From positions 1 to 43,456 of the forward strand of contig JAFIGG010000029.1 of assembly GCA_020831485.1 (NCBI GenBank): a DNA stretch of 43,456 nt. The letters run 5' to 3'. Under the pieces are notes generated by a model. It saw nothing but the letters and a program-made list of their open reading frames with translations, had not been told where the DNA came from and ran no database searches. Every line of letters starts with the position of its first letter. The first letter of the stretch is position 1. The position numbers were made by a program, and so were the translations under genes. This DNA is from Opitutales bacterium. Its GTDB lineage: Bacteria > Verrucomicrobiota > Verrucomicrobiia > Opitutales > Oceanipulchritudinaceae. This document shows positions 7,912 through 15,959 of this stretch, piece after piece.

Positions 7912-9018
7912 TCAGGCGTGGATGGCGTAACGGTTGGCCGCCCAGCGGGTGAGCGAGACCCAGGCCTTCCAGGTGGCGCGGAGTTCGCGTCGCAGGCGGC
8001 GGATTTCGATACGCAGCAAATTGCGCTGATGCTCGGAAGCCGAGCGTAGGTCGCGCAGGGTACGGCTAAGGGCTGTGGCGTTCGATTCAAATTTTGCTGA
8101 CAACTCTTCGATGCGAGCCCGCAGGTCCAAGGCGAGGGCATCGCTTTCTTTGCTCAGGCGCTCCATGAACAGTTGTTTGTCCTTCTGCACTAATGTTTTC
8201 TGAATGCGAACCTGCTGAATGGTGCGCAACTTTGAGGCCAGACCGATGCGTGCCGCAGTCCAGACCAACCATTTGGTAGGATCAAAGTGATACCAGCGGA
8301 TGCCGTTGCGGTAGTCGGTCGCAAAAGCATGGTGGTAATTGTGGTAACCTTCACCGAAAGTCAAAAAGGCCACGATGGCATTGTCTACCGCGCTCAATTC
8401 GCGGGCATAGGTGTGCGCTCCCCAGGTGTGGGCGAGTGAGTTGATGAACCAGGTGCAGTGGTGGATGGCAAAAATGCGCAGCAGGATAACGGCCCAGAGG
8501 GCCGCCAGTGGGTGCATGAAGAGGCAGGCTATGCCGAGGACGGCCGCATTAACCACGATCGCGAGCAGGAGGTAGTAACGGTCCTGCAACACCACACGGC
8601 GGTTTTTCAGCAGGTCGTTAACAATCTGCGGTTGGAATTGGCGTTTGTAGGTGAAAAGCCACAACATGTGGGCATGCCAGAAGCCTTTTTTGACCGAGTA
8701 GGGATCCTTGTCGGTATCGACATGGTTGTGGTGCAAGCGGTGATCGTGGGACCACATCAGGGCCGACCATTGGAAGGCCAGGGTTGAAAGAATGAGCACT
8801 GCCCATTCAAACACCGGGTGGGCCTGATAGGCGTTGTGCGCGTATAGGCGGTGATAGCCGGCGGTAATGGTCAAGCCACCCAAAACATAGGTCAGAAGAA
8901 ATCCGGCCCACGCCGCCGCATTCAATTCGCCGATAACAAATGGCAGCAGGGCAATCAGGAGCACATGGTAGCTGAGGACGAAGCCAAGTGGTAGCCAGTT
9001 GAGTTGTTTTGCTTGCAT
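7912..9018 (-). CDS. Membrane acyl-CoA (delta-9 type) fatty acid desaturase with coiled-coil tail
   Basis: About 368 residues from the ATG at 9018. Di-iron ligands are clear: HRLYAH (about 56-61), HRLHH (93-97) and HNYHH (about 230), with four hydrophobic membrane segments between them. This is the classic stearoyl-CoA/delta-9 desaturase arrangement, inserting a cis double bond into a saturated acyl chain at the membrane. From about residue 275 the protein continues for ~95 residues as a highly charged helix ('LRARIEELSAKFES', 'LRIEIRRLRRELRAT') that should form a coiled coil and is not part of the catalytic family. It converges with the NDH-2 gene, 14 bp apart. No redox partner is adjacent. 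Confidence 0.93.
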   Translation of the reverse strand: MQAKQLNWLPLGFVLSYHVLLIALLPFVIGELNAAAWAGFLLTYVLGGLTITAGYHRLYAHNAYQAHPVFEWAVLILSTLAFQWSALMWSHDHRLHHNHVDTDKDPYSVKKGFWHAHMLWLFTYKRQFQPQIVNDLLKNRRVVLQDRYYLLLAIVVNAAVLGIACLFMHPLAALWAVILLRIFAIHHCTWFINSLAHTWGAHTYARELSAVDNAIVAFLTFGEGYHNYHHAFATDYRNGIRWYHFDPTKWLVWTAARIGLASKLRTIQQVRIQKTLVQKDKQLFMERLSKESDALALDLRARIEELSAKFESNATALSRTLRDLRSASEHQRNLLRIEIRRLRRELRATWKAWVSLTRWAANRYAIHA

Positions 9019-9098
9019 ATATCTACTTCTCAGTTTGCTTCCGTCGCCGGGGAATGTCAACGGGAAGGCGGAGGTTTGAGGCGCAAGTGTTAAGTGGA

Positions 9099-10655
9099 TC
9101 AGGCGAGGCCTAGCAGTTCCCGGGTCTCGGGGATGTCTGAAATAATCTGATCAGGTTCCGGGCCAACGCCAATGTAGCGCAGATTGGGCAGTGCCTTGGG
9201 CCACACGGCAGTGTCCGCACCATAGGCAACTTCGAGCGTAGAGCGCACCATGACACGAACGTAGCGCTGCGCATTTTCCGGGAGATCGGTATAGTTGCGG
9301 ATGCCGCTGATGTCTTCAGACCAACCCGGAACCTCAGTGTAGATCGGCTTGACCCGGGTGTGCTGCGCTGTGGAGCGGGGTACGTGACGCACGATGCTGC
9401 CATCGCTGTCCTCGTAGCTCGTGCAAACCAGAAGGTTGCCCGAGTTCCAGTCGCCACTGTAGCTGAGGGCATCCAGCTTATTGATGCACAGATCCTGGAA
9501 TCCCCCGTAGCGCAGGGCATCGCCTTTTTCAACCGCGTCGAACCAGCCGACCATGCGTTGCCGGCCGGTAGTGACGCCAAATTCGATTTTGGAGAGCTTT
9601 TGTCCCAGAGGGTGATCCGTCGGAAAACGGCAGATGAAATGGTGGGTGCCCACCTTCGTGTCGTAGGCTTTGCAGACGCCGACCGTGTGGACCGGTTGAA
9701 CCGGAACTCCGGCGCTGACGTAAAATTCGCCCGGCAGGGTATGTGAAGCCGTGACGTTGGGTGGGAAGCCGAAGCGCTTATCCAGCCAGAATGCCTGGCC
9801 GAACTCACCGATGACGGTGTGGCCGGCCGCAATGGTCTGCAGGATGTGTTCGCGCACGTCGCCTATGTTTGGCTTCAGCATCTGTCCGGCGGTCCAGTAT
9901 GCTTCGACCAGGGCATCCATATCCAGAGTGAAGGGCTTTGAGCCTTTGAAGCGCTCGAAATTAAAGGCTTCAGCGGGCAGGATGCCCGCATCGATCAACT
10001 CCTTGTGCGCACGGGTCTCGGCCTGGGTAAGGGTTTGGAAAAACCCGTTCCAACTGGCTTCATCTACCTGGCAGACTGCCTGCAGGGTGAGCAGGGCGCG
10101 GCTCATGCGTTGACGCAGTTTTCGCTCAAAGGCCGCGCGACCGTTGGTGAAATCTGCATAGAAAATAGGGAAGTGGGCGGTTTCGTCGCAATAGGCCGGT
10201 GAGATTCCGCGGCCTGTGCTGCCGCGAGCTTCTTCGCCAATCACATGCGTGCGGTAGTGCTCCCAACCAAGGTCCAGCAGGCGGTGGGACAGGTCGCTGA
10301 CCATGGTGCGCTCATCGATCAGGAGTCGCTCTTTGACTGAATAACCGTGCTTTTCAATGTAGGCACCTTCCCAGACGAATTTGTGCGGATCCGCGACCAC
10401 CCCAGAGCCGATGGCGAGGGTGGCCACTGATTCTTCAACCACGCCGGCAGGGTAGAGGTTCAGTTTTAGTCCTCCCGAAGTGTGCCCAGAATTGGCGCCA
10501 CCGTTGACTTTAATAACTGTGCTCACCGGATTCGATTTCCCCGTGCTTTGCTGGAGCTCGTGGATGATTTCGGGAATCAGGCGACCCTTACCCTCGTCGC
10601 CCATGCTGATGCCGGTGTCGAGGATGATCTGACTACTGAATGCTGGCTTTGCCAT
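9099..10655 (-). CDS. purA: Adenylosuccinate synthetase, long divergent form
   Basis: 518 residues, versus about 430 for the usual enzyme. It joins IMP and aspartate using GTP, the first step from IMP to AMP. Recognisable family blocks in order: 'GISMGDEGKGRLIPE' (in place of the usual G-x-Q-W-GDEGKGK, catalytic Asp kept), 'NGGANSGHT' (catalytic His kept), 'STGRGISPAYCDE', 'GEFGQAFWLD', 'PPNVTASH', 'VGVCKAYDTKVGTH', 'EFGVTTGRQRMVGWFDAV' and 'CINKLDALS'. Extra sequence lies in the middle (about 180-260) and near the C-terminus. The conserved Asp argues against the phage-type PurZ enzyme, in which that residue is replaced. No Shine-Dalgarno is visible before the ATG at 10655. A promoter-like element and a terminator-like hairpin precede it. 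Whether a standard purA exists elsewhere cannot be seen. Confidence 0.88.
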   Translation of the reverse strand: MAKPAFSSQIILDTGISMGDEGKGRLIPEIIHELQQSTGKSNPVSTVIKVNGGANSGHTSGGLKLNLYPAGVVEESVATLAIGSGVVADPHKFVWEGAYIEKHGYSVKERLLIDERTMVSDLSHRLLDLGWEHYRTHVIGEEARGSTGRGISPAYCDETAHFPIFYADFTNGRAAFERKLRQRMSRALLTLQAVCQVDEASWNGFFQTLTQAETRAHKELIDAGILPAEAFNFERFKGSKPFTLDMDALVEAYWTAGQMLKPNIGDVREHILQTIAAGHTVIGEFGQAFWLDKRFGFPPNVTASHTLPGEFYVSAGVPVQPVHTVGVCKAYDTKVGTHHFICRFPTDHPLGQKLSKIEFGVTTGRQRMVGWFDAVEKGDALRYGGFQDLCINKLDALSYSGDWNSGNLLVCTSYEDSDGSIVRHVPRSTAQHTRVKPIYTEVPGWSEDISGIRNYTDLPENAQRYVRVMVRSTLEVAYGADTAVWPKALPNLRYIGVGPEPDQIISDIPETRELLGLA

Positions 10656-10676
10656 GAATGGATGGATGGTTTTGAG

Positions 10677-10719
10677 AAAAAGCGAAATGCGCCCTTCGCA
10701 TGGAGCAAAAGGCGCATTT
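10677..10719 (-). promoter_or_regulatory. Terminator-like hairpin in the purA leader (possible attenuator)
   Basis: On the minus strand AAATGCGCC (10719-10711) pairs perfectly with GGCGCATTT (10693-10685), followed after two bases by a run of five T (10681-10677). It ends about 20 nt before the purA ATG. Because the likely promoter lies upstream of it, the hairpin would be in the purA transcript and could act as an attenuator or a 5' stabiliser. No known purine riboswitch fold was recognised. Confidence 0.45.
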
Positions 10720-10724
10720 TCCAG

Positions 10725-10754
10725 AATCTAGACGGAGCTTCCGCAGGCTGGCAA
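10725..10754 (-). promoter_or_regulatory. Candidate sigma-70-type promoter for purA
   Basis: On the minus strand TTGCCA (10754-10749) and TAGATT (10730-10725) are separated by 18 bp. They sit between the terminator of the upstream gene and the purA leader hairpin. Transcription would begin near 10718, at the hairpin. This is a pattern match only. Confidence 0.4.
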
Positions 10755-10755
10755 G

Positions 10756-10793
10756 CAAAAGACAAAGAACCCCCCGCGCCGAAGCACGGGGGG
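10756..10793 (-). terminator. Rho-independent terminator after the coiled-coil protein gene
   Basis: Read on the minus strand, a stem of CCCCCCGTGC against GCGCGGGGGG closed by a TTCG loop is followed by a T-rich tail (TTCTTTGTCTTTT). It lies about 60 bp after the stop of the gene ending at 10852. Confidence 0.85.
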
Positions 10794-10851
10794 CCCAATC
10801 GTGTGAGTGTTCTAAAACTTGTTGGAGTTCAGACGTATCTCACGGGAAGCT

Positions 10852-11436
10852 TCAGCCCCCTTGAGGGCCCATAGGTTGGGTCATCCCCTGCTGAAGCTCC
10901 TGAAATTCGCGATAGGCTTCTTCGCGGGCGTCCAGAAGATCGTCAATACCGCTGTCGATTTGACGCATCTGGCTGATCAGCGTTTCCTGAAACTCTTCGC
11001 GGGCTTCCTGGACTTCGGCTTCATTCATGGCCTGGTCGGCAAGCGTCTGCAACTGGCTGTCCACCTGCTGATACTCCTGGACCATTGTTTGATAATTGGC
11101 TTGGTCTTCTTCGCTCAGGGCATCGTAGGGGCCCATGTCGACGAGTTCGCTGTAAAGTTCATCTTTGCGCTCCTGGTACTCCTCGGCATTTGGGTCGACT
11201 GCAGCCATTGCCCCGTCAAGGGTATCGCTGAAAGTGTCGCGTGCTTCCTGCACTTCAGCTTCGGCCATGGCCTGTTGCTGAACTTCCTGCAGGCGGAGTT
11301 CATATTCCTGGAGCTGGGATTGCAGCTCCTGGAGTCGGGATTGAGCATCGTCCTGAGCCGTGAGGCTCAAAGCGCCAACAGTGGCAAGGGCGATGACTGC
11401 TGCGAAAATACGTTTCGATTGGTTTTTCATATTCAT
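10852..11436 (-). CDS. Secreted coiled-coil protein with internal duplication
   Basis: 194 residues from the ATG at 11436, preceded by GGAAGG; a second ATG two codons on is an alternative. A signal peptide (RIFAAVIALATVGALSLTAQ) is followed by almost pure charged, Gln-rich helix. Two halves repeat each other: 'QAMAEAEVQEARDTFSDTL' near residue 55 and 'QAMNEAEVQEAREEFQETL' near 139, each followed by a D-x-x-EE/DDL-x-x-R(K)-x-E-Y segment. No enzyme motif is visible. It is probably a periplasmic structural or chaperone-like protein; the function is unknown. Monocistronic, with its own terminator at 10756-10793. Confidence 0.75.
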   Translation of the reverse strand: MNMKNQSKRIFAAVIALATVGALSLTAQDDAQSRLQELQSQLQEYELRLQEVQQQAMAEAEVQEARDTFSDTLDGAMAAVDPNAEEYQERKDELYSELVDMGPYDALSEEDQANYQTMVQEYQQVDSQLQTLADQAMNEAEVQEAREEFQETLISQMRQIDSGIDDLLDAREEAYREFQELQQGMTQPMGPQGG

Positions 11437-11575
11437 ATCACCTTCCAATGTTGCAGCGTCCGTGCCAATTGTTGATTGGGTTTGTAAGCAACTGATATTC
11501 AAAGGTAAGGGCGTTTTATGCCTGAGCTTTAACTTGCTCTGTGAGGCGCACATGTGCGGAATTCGCACACTTGCA

Positions 11576-12154
11576 CTAACGCCCCCTCAGCCAGAAGAAC
11601 CCGCAGAGGCCTCCAACCACGCCGCCGGCGATATGAGCGAAGTGGGCTGTATCGGAGCGCCCCTGAAATGCTTGATACAATTCGCTGCCGAGAAAAATGA
11701 TGGCGATTAGGATGAATGTCAGAGGAATGGAACCAGAGCGGGCCTTGGCAAAGCTGGAAAGGATGATGAGAGCAAATACGATTCCACTGGCCCCCAGAAG
11801 CAGGCCGCGGAAGAGCAGGAGCATTATGATCCCGGTGACGAGCGCTGTGATTGCTGAAATGAGGGTAAGCCGCCACCAGCCATAGCTCTCCTCCAGACGG
11901 GGCCCGAGTAGCAGGATAAAGATCAAATTGCCGAACAGGTGCTCAAAGTGGGCGTGTCCGAGGACATGCAGAAACAATCGTGGCCAGGTAGTCCAGTTTG
12001 CAAGCGAGGCCGAACCATCGAGGGAAAAGAGATGGGTTTGAGTCCAACCGCCGCTGAGAGCAAATGTCAGAAAAACTGCCAGACAAGCTAGACAAAAGGT
12101 TAGGCTGAACGGCGCATTGTAGTCGATCCGGGGAAGTTTGAAGGATGCGGGCAT
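11576..12154 (-). CDS. Rhomboid family intramembrane serine protease
   Basis: About 192 residues from the ATG at 12154 (MPASFKLPRIDY...). Six hydrophobic segments are visible. The catalytic serine is in 'LLLGASGIVFAL' (GxSG motif) and the catalytic histidine in 'FAHIAGGVVGGL'. The conserved first-loop block appears as 'WPRLFLHVLGHAHFEHLFGNLIFILLLGPRLEESYG', where H-x-x-x-N is typical. Rhomboids cut single-pass membrane proteins within the bilayer. The substrate is unknown. The gene is divergent from the WalJ-like hydrolase. Confidence 0.92.
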   Translation of the reverse strand: MPASFKLPRIDYNAPFSLTFCLACLAVFLTFALSGGWTQTHLFSLDGSASLANWTTWPRLFLHVLGHAHFEHLFGNLIFILLLGPRLEESYGWWRLTLISAITALVTGIIMLLLFRGLLLGASGIVFALIILSSFAKARSGSIPLTFILIAIIFLGSELYQAFQGRSDTAHFAHIAGGVVGGLCGFFWLRGR

Positions 12155-12239
12155 GGCATTGGAAGATAGGCAGGATGCAAATGAACGCAAGCCCATGCAG
12201 GTAGACCCGTCTTCGTTGCACTACGCCGTGACGAGGTGG

Positions 12240-12260
12240 GGCGGTCTCGCCGAGACCGCC
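12240..12260. repeat. Perfect odd-length palindrome (TCG-C-CGA centre)
   Basis: A 21-bp element in which GGCGGTCTCG and CGAGACCGCC flank a single central C. It lies between the divergent rhomboid and WalJ-like genes. It shares its centre form (TCG-N-CGA) with two palindromes near 37 kb. It could be a protein-binding site or a REP-like hairpin. Confidence 0.5.
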
Positions 12261-12339
12261 GGTGGTCCGCCTCTGAATATTTTCTATTCTTTGGACGTGA
12301 CAGGCTGCCCGTGGCATGGCCTATCTCATAGGCATGAGC

Positions 12340-13137
12340 ATGCGCTTTCAGATACTTGGCAGCAGCAGCAGCGGCAATTGCAGTCTGCTTGAAACCGCAG
12401 AGACACGGATCCTGATCGACGCGGGCTTCAGTGGACGGCGCATCGAAAACCTGTTGAAATCAGTGGGACGGCGCATTGAGGAGATTGATGCGGTGTTTCT
12501 GACGCATGAGCACAGTGATCACGCGTCCGGAGTTCGCGGTTTGTCGCGGCATGGGCATCTGCATTATTTCGCGAGTTATCCGACTGCGCGGGTCATCCAG
12601 GAGGGGCTCAAGCGGGATATCAGCTGGAAGATTTTTGAGTCGGGTGCGCGTTTTGAGTACCGGGATATCAAAATTGAGGCGGTTAAGCTGCCGCATGATG
12701 CACACGATCCGGTGGGGTTTATCTTTCAGTCCGGCGGTCAGGACTTGTTCAACCCGGCCCGGAGTGTGGCCTGGTTGACGGACATGGGCTACGTGCCGGA
12801 TTATTTGCCGGAAAAGCTGCGACACACCGATGTGCTTGTGCTTGAGGCGAATCATGACCTGGAGCTGTTAGAGGCCGATGTGCGGCGACCCTTTTCGGTG
12901 AAACAGCGTATTCGCGGGCGCCATGGGCATTTGTCCAACCATGCGGTGCGGGATTTTTTACAGACCTACTCCAGCCCTTACTGGCACAAGATTTACCTCG
13001 CCCATATCAGCCGCGACTGCAATTGCCTCGAGCGGGTGACCCGGACTTTTTGTGAAGGTCAGTTTCCCTGGCTGATAGAAGTCGTCAATCCCGAGGCCGG
13101 TCCTACGGAGTTGCTGGACCTGGCGAAACTTGGATAG
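12340..13137 (+). CDS. MBL-fold metallo-hydrolase, WalJ/YycJ type
   Basis: About 265 residues. The ATG at 12340 is chosen because the product then begins MRFQILGSSSSGNC, as family members do (M-K-F-x-x-LGS-x-SSGN), and an AGG lies 7 nt upstream; ATGs at 12334 and 12316 are also in frame. The metal-binding motif is 'LTHEHSDHASGV'; other metal ligands appear in 'LPHDAHDPVGF', 'WLTDMGY', 'LEANHD' and 'GRHGHLSN'. WalJ proteins are putative nucleases or phosphodiesterases with a role linked to cell wall or DNA maintenance; the exact substrate is unresolved in the family. It converges on the gene ending at 13144, 6 bp apart. Confidence 0.9.
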   Translation: MRFQILGSSSSGNCSLLETAETRILIDAGFSGRRIENLLKSVGRRIEEIDAVFLTHEHSDHASGVRGLSRHGHLHYFASYPTARVIQEGLKRDISWKIFESGARFEYRDIKIEAVKLPHDAHDPVGFIFQSGGQDLFNPARSVAWLTDMGYVPDYLPEKLRHTDVLVLEANHDLELLEADVRRPFSVKQRIRGRHGHLSNHAVRDFLQTYSSPYWHKIYLAHISRDCNCLERVTRTFCEGQFPWLIEVVNPEAGPTELLDLAKLG

Positions 13138-13143
13138 AGTTTT

Positions 13144-13737
13144 TCAGCGGGTGCTGAATTGCTCCAGCTCGATCGTCACCCCGTCTGGAGTTGCTTCCAG
13201 AATGCGGAATTGAAAATCGACAAAGGCATCCGGCAGAAGTAGCGAGCCCTGTACCTGGACATCGCGAATGTCGTAGTCCCAACCGCGCTGATCGAGGAGG
13301 CTCAGAGAGCGGATGGATTGCTGCCGCATCCAGCGTTCGTGCTCTTCCGGCCCGACTTCGTTGAGGTATTGCCCCATGTCGAGCATGTCGCCCACGCGCA
13401 TCTGCGAGAGGTCGATAAAGACGCGCTCGAAGTTGCCGGAGCTGACAACGATTTTGCGTTCGGTCACCAAGGGTAGCAGCGATCCGCGCAGTTCGAGGTC
13501 CTTTATCTCCACACCATTGAGGCCTTCCAGAACAAAAATCCCTCGGGCTTCGAGGCCGTCGGGGAAGACCTTGAAGGATTCCATCTGATAGCTGCGGCGT
13601 GGGTCTTTCTCGAGGAAATGCAGGAGGATGGACTTCTGCAGGTCCGGCACGAAAAAGACCACCACAGCGACCGTCAGCACGGCCGCGATCAGAGCGAGGG
13701 CGAGGTTGAACAGGAGCTTGAAGAGCAATCGGAACAT
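13144..13737 (-). CDS. Membrane-anchored protein, AsmA/DUF748-like N-terminal pattern
   Basis: About 197 residues from the ATG at 13737 (MFRLLFKLLFNLALALIAAVLTVAVVVFFV). One N-terminal membrane helix is followed by a beta-rich region with 'YQMESFKVFPDGLEARGIFVLEGLNGVEIKDLELRGSL'. This alternation resembles the start of AsmA-like or DUF748 proteins, which span the periplasm, but the protein is short. It overlaps the end of malQ? No: its start lies 20 bp after the malQ stop, so the two are probably co-transcribed. Function unknown. Confidence 0.6.
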   Translation of the reverse strand: MFRLLFKLLFNLALALIAAVLTVAVVVFFVPDLQKSILLHFLEKDPRRSYQMESFKVFPDGLEARGIFVLEGLNGVEIKDLELRGSLLPLVTERKIVVSSGNFERVFIDLSQMRVGDMLDMGQYLNEVGPEEHERWMRQQSIRSLSLLDQRGWDYDIRDVQVQGSLLLPDAFVDFQFRILEATPDGVTIELEQFSTR

Positions 13738-13756
13738 CAGAAGTCTTGTATTTGAA

Positions 13757-15274
13757 TCAACGGTCGTAGAGCCACGCCAACTCAGCAAGATAGCCGGCGC
13801 TCTCAGTTTGCCAATTGAATTCCTCGTTGGTCATCCGCCATTCCCAATTGCCCTGACTGGTGCCCGGCCGGTTCATGCGGCTGCGGGCGTCCAGAGATAA
13901 GAGGTCCTGCATGGGGACAATGCACATACGGCTGGTAGAACTGTAGGCCGCACGGATGAAATCCCAGGAAATGTCGTCCCCGCTGATGCGAAAATAGCGT
14001 CTGAGCTGATCCTGCACTTCAGTGGAAGCGGATTCATACCAGCCGAGGGTTGTGTCGTTGTCGTGGGTGCCGGTGTAGAGCACACTGTTGGTGTTCAGGT
14101 TGTGCGGCAGGTAGAGGTTTTTGTTGTCCCCATCAAAGGCAAACTGCAGAACTGCCATGCCCGGGAATCCGGTGTCCTCGCGCAGTTGGTGCACCGCATC
14201 GTCAATGTCGCCCAGATCTTCGGCGATGATGCGTGCTTCCGGCAGGGCTTTGAAAACCGCATTGAACAAGTCCATGCCGGGTCCGGCTCGCCAGCGGCCG
14301 GATTTGGCGGTGGCGGCATCGGCAGGTATTTCCCAGTAGGCCTGGAAACCACGGAAATGATCGATGCGGATGATATCGAACAAAGTAAAGTTCAGATCAA
14401 AGCGCTTCAACCACCAGCGGTAACCGGTTTCCGCCAATCGGTCCCAGTCGTAGAGCGGATTGCCCCAGAGCTGGCCGTCTTCAGCAAAATAGTCGGGTGG
14501 CACCCCAGCCACACGGCGTGGGTTACCCGCGTCGTCAATTTCGAAATCTTTACGGTTGGCCCAGACGTCGGCGCTGTCCATTGCGACAAAAATGGGCATG
14601 TCGCCAACGATCTGCACGCCTTTGCGCTGCGCATGCTGCCGCAGCTTCAGCCATTGTCCGAAAAAGATATACTGCACGAAGCAGTGGAACTCGATGACTT
14701 CGGCGAGCTTCGGGTGCTGCCATTCCGCCTTTGGCACTTTTGCGGATCGAAAGGGTTCCGGCCAGCTGGACCATTGGCGACCACCGAACTTGTCTTTGAG
14801 CGCCATGAAACGCGCATAGGGAATCAGCCAGTCACCGTGTTTGGACTTGAATTCATCATACATGCCATAATTGGGCACGTAGGCACGGCCACTCTGGATG
14901 AACTGACGAAATGCGTGCCGCAAAATCGGCCATTTAACCTGATAAAGGCTACCAAAATCGACCCGCGAACTGCGCAGGCTGCGAACCGAACCCAGGTCGG
15001 CCTCAGACAGCAGGCCATGGTGGGCCAACTCTTCGAGGCAGATCAGGTAAGGATTGCCGGCAAAAGCCGAAAAACTCTGGTAGGGCGAATTGCCATATCC
15101 GGTTGGTCCCAGTGGCAACAGTTGCCAGTAGAGAACTTCGGCCTCGGCGAGAAAATCGATGAACGACTCGGCTTCAGCACCGAGCACTCCTATGCCTTCG
15201 GAACTGGGCAGAGAAGTCGGGTGCAAAAGAATGCCGGCACCGCGTTCTGTGAGCCAGTTGGATCGTGCGGTCAC
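13757..15274 (-). CDS. malQ: 4-alpha-glucanotransferase (GH77, amylomaltase)
   Basis: 505 residues with a GTG start at 15274, 3 bp after the lipocalin stop. Family landmarks in order: 'RGAGILLHPTSLPSSEGIGVLG' at the N-terminus, 'YWQLLPLGPTGYGNSPYQSFSAFAGNPYLI', 'VQIVGDMPIFVAMDSADVW', 'RIDHFRGFQAYWEIPA' (nucleophile Asp in RIDHFRG), 'IIAEDLGDID' (acid/base Glu) and 'YTGTHDNDTTLGWY' (third carboxylate). It transfers segments of alpha-1,4-glucans between chains in the cytoplasm, in maltodextrin or glycogen turnover. No other glycogen gene is adjacent; the neighbours (lipocalin and AsmA-like) do not explain its position. Confidence 0.96.
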   Translation of the reverse strand: MTARSNWLTERGAGILLHPTSLPSSEGIGVLGAEAESFIDFLAEAEVLYWQLLPLGPTGYGNSPYQSFSAFAGNPYLICLEELAHHGLLSEADLGSVRSLRSSRVDFGSLYQVKWPILRHAFRQFIQSGRAYVPNYGMYDEFKSKHGDWLIPYARFMALKDKFGGRQWSSWPEPFRSAKVPKAEWQHPKLAEVIEFHCFVQYIFFGQWLKLRQHAQRKGVQIVGDMPIFVAMDSADVWANRKDFEIDDAGNPRRVAGVPPDYFAEDGQLWGNPLYDWDRLAETGYRWWLKRFDLNFTLFDIIRIDHFRGFQAYWEIPADAATAKSGRWRAGPGMDLFNAVFKALPEARIIAEDLGDIDDAVHQLREDTGFPGMAVLQFAFDGDNKNLYLPHNLNTNSVLYTGTHDNDTTLGWYESASTEVQDQLRRYFRISGDDISWDFIRAAYSSTSRMCIVPMQDLLSLDARSRMNRPGTSQGNWEWRMTNEEFNWQTESAGYLAELAWLYDR

Positions 15275-15277
15275 AAT

Positions 15278-15823
15278 TTATTGGTTTTGCGGCACCCGGC
15301 GGACGCGGCTGATGTCGTAGCCCATGTTCTGGGCCTGAATCATCATATCCGAATAACGGTGATTTGGGATGGTTTGCTCCCGAGCCAGAATGCGCAGGTT
15401 GTTGCGCCGGTCGTCACCCATCAACACGAGGTCGTAGTTTTCGGAAAGATACAGGATCCGGAAGTTCTGGCGAATGGGCCAGGTGTAGGAAATCTCCCAC
15501 TCCGCATTTGTCCGGATATTGCGGATTCGCGCCGAACCTTCGTACATCTTCCACTCCGGTTCTTCATCTCCTGACAGCATGTAGGACTCAATTTTGATGC
15601 TGCCGTCGTCCAGTTGCTGCATGTCCTTGAGCGCGTTTTGTGAGTTGCGGTGGCGCACTCCCGGAGTGGTCGCGATCACATACCAGCGCCCCATAAAGGC
15701 GTCGATGTCGACGTAACTAACCGATTGGGGCGGGGGTGTCTCGTCCTGTTGCAACGGACCGACACAAGCTGCCAGCCCAAATAACACGAGAACACCGCAA
15801 ATACCGTATGTAAGCTTTTTCAT
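15278..15823 (-). CDS. Lipocalin lipoprotein (Blc-like)
   Basis: 181 residues. The signal peptide ends in a lipobox (LFGLAAC, Cys at about 20), so the protein should be lipid-anchored, probably to the outer membrane. The lipocalin G-x-W motif is 'FMGRWYVIATTPG'. The second signature block is 'YDLVLMGDDRRNNLRILARE', and the end 'AQNMGYDISRVRRVPQ' matches Blc-type lipocalins. Members bind lipids or lysophospholipids and help in envelope maintenance or stress. It is 3 bp upstream of malQ and likely co-transcribed with it. The phosphorus operon ends upstream, separated by a long hairpin. Confidence 0.9.
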   Translation of the reverse strand: MKKLTYGICGVLVLFGLAACVGPLQQDETPPPQSVSYVDIDAFMGRWYVIATTPGVRHRNSQNALKDMQQLDDGSIKIESYMLSGDEEPEWKMYEGSARIRNIRTNAEWEISYTWPIRQNFRILYLSENYDLVLMGDDRRNNLRILAREQTIPNHRYSDMMIQAQNMGYDISRVRRVPQNQ

Positions 15824-15959
15824 GATTCGACCTTAATGCGATTCACTCTAGGACCAATCGCCGACATTTCAAGGAGGATTATCAGCTGACTCTGTGGACG
15901 GGTGCAATCACACTTGGTAGCAACTCAAATTCCAGTCCAATTCTTTTTCTTTATCCGGG

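Noticed and set aside
9099-10655. The divergent synthetase considered as a phage-type PurZ (2-aminoadenine pathway)
   Set aside because: The catalytic Asp of GDEGKG and the NSGHT histidine are kept, and no phage genes or other Z-genome genes are present.
14063-15574. Long plus-strand open frame (about 500 codons) opposite malQ and the lipocalin gene
   Set aside because: The minus strand has clear GH77 and lipocalin motifs; the plus-strand translation has no family pattern and spans two real genes.
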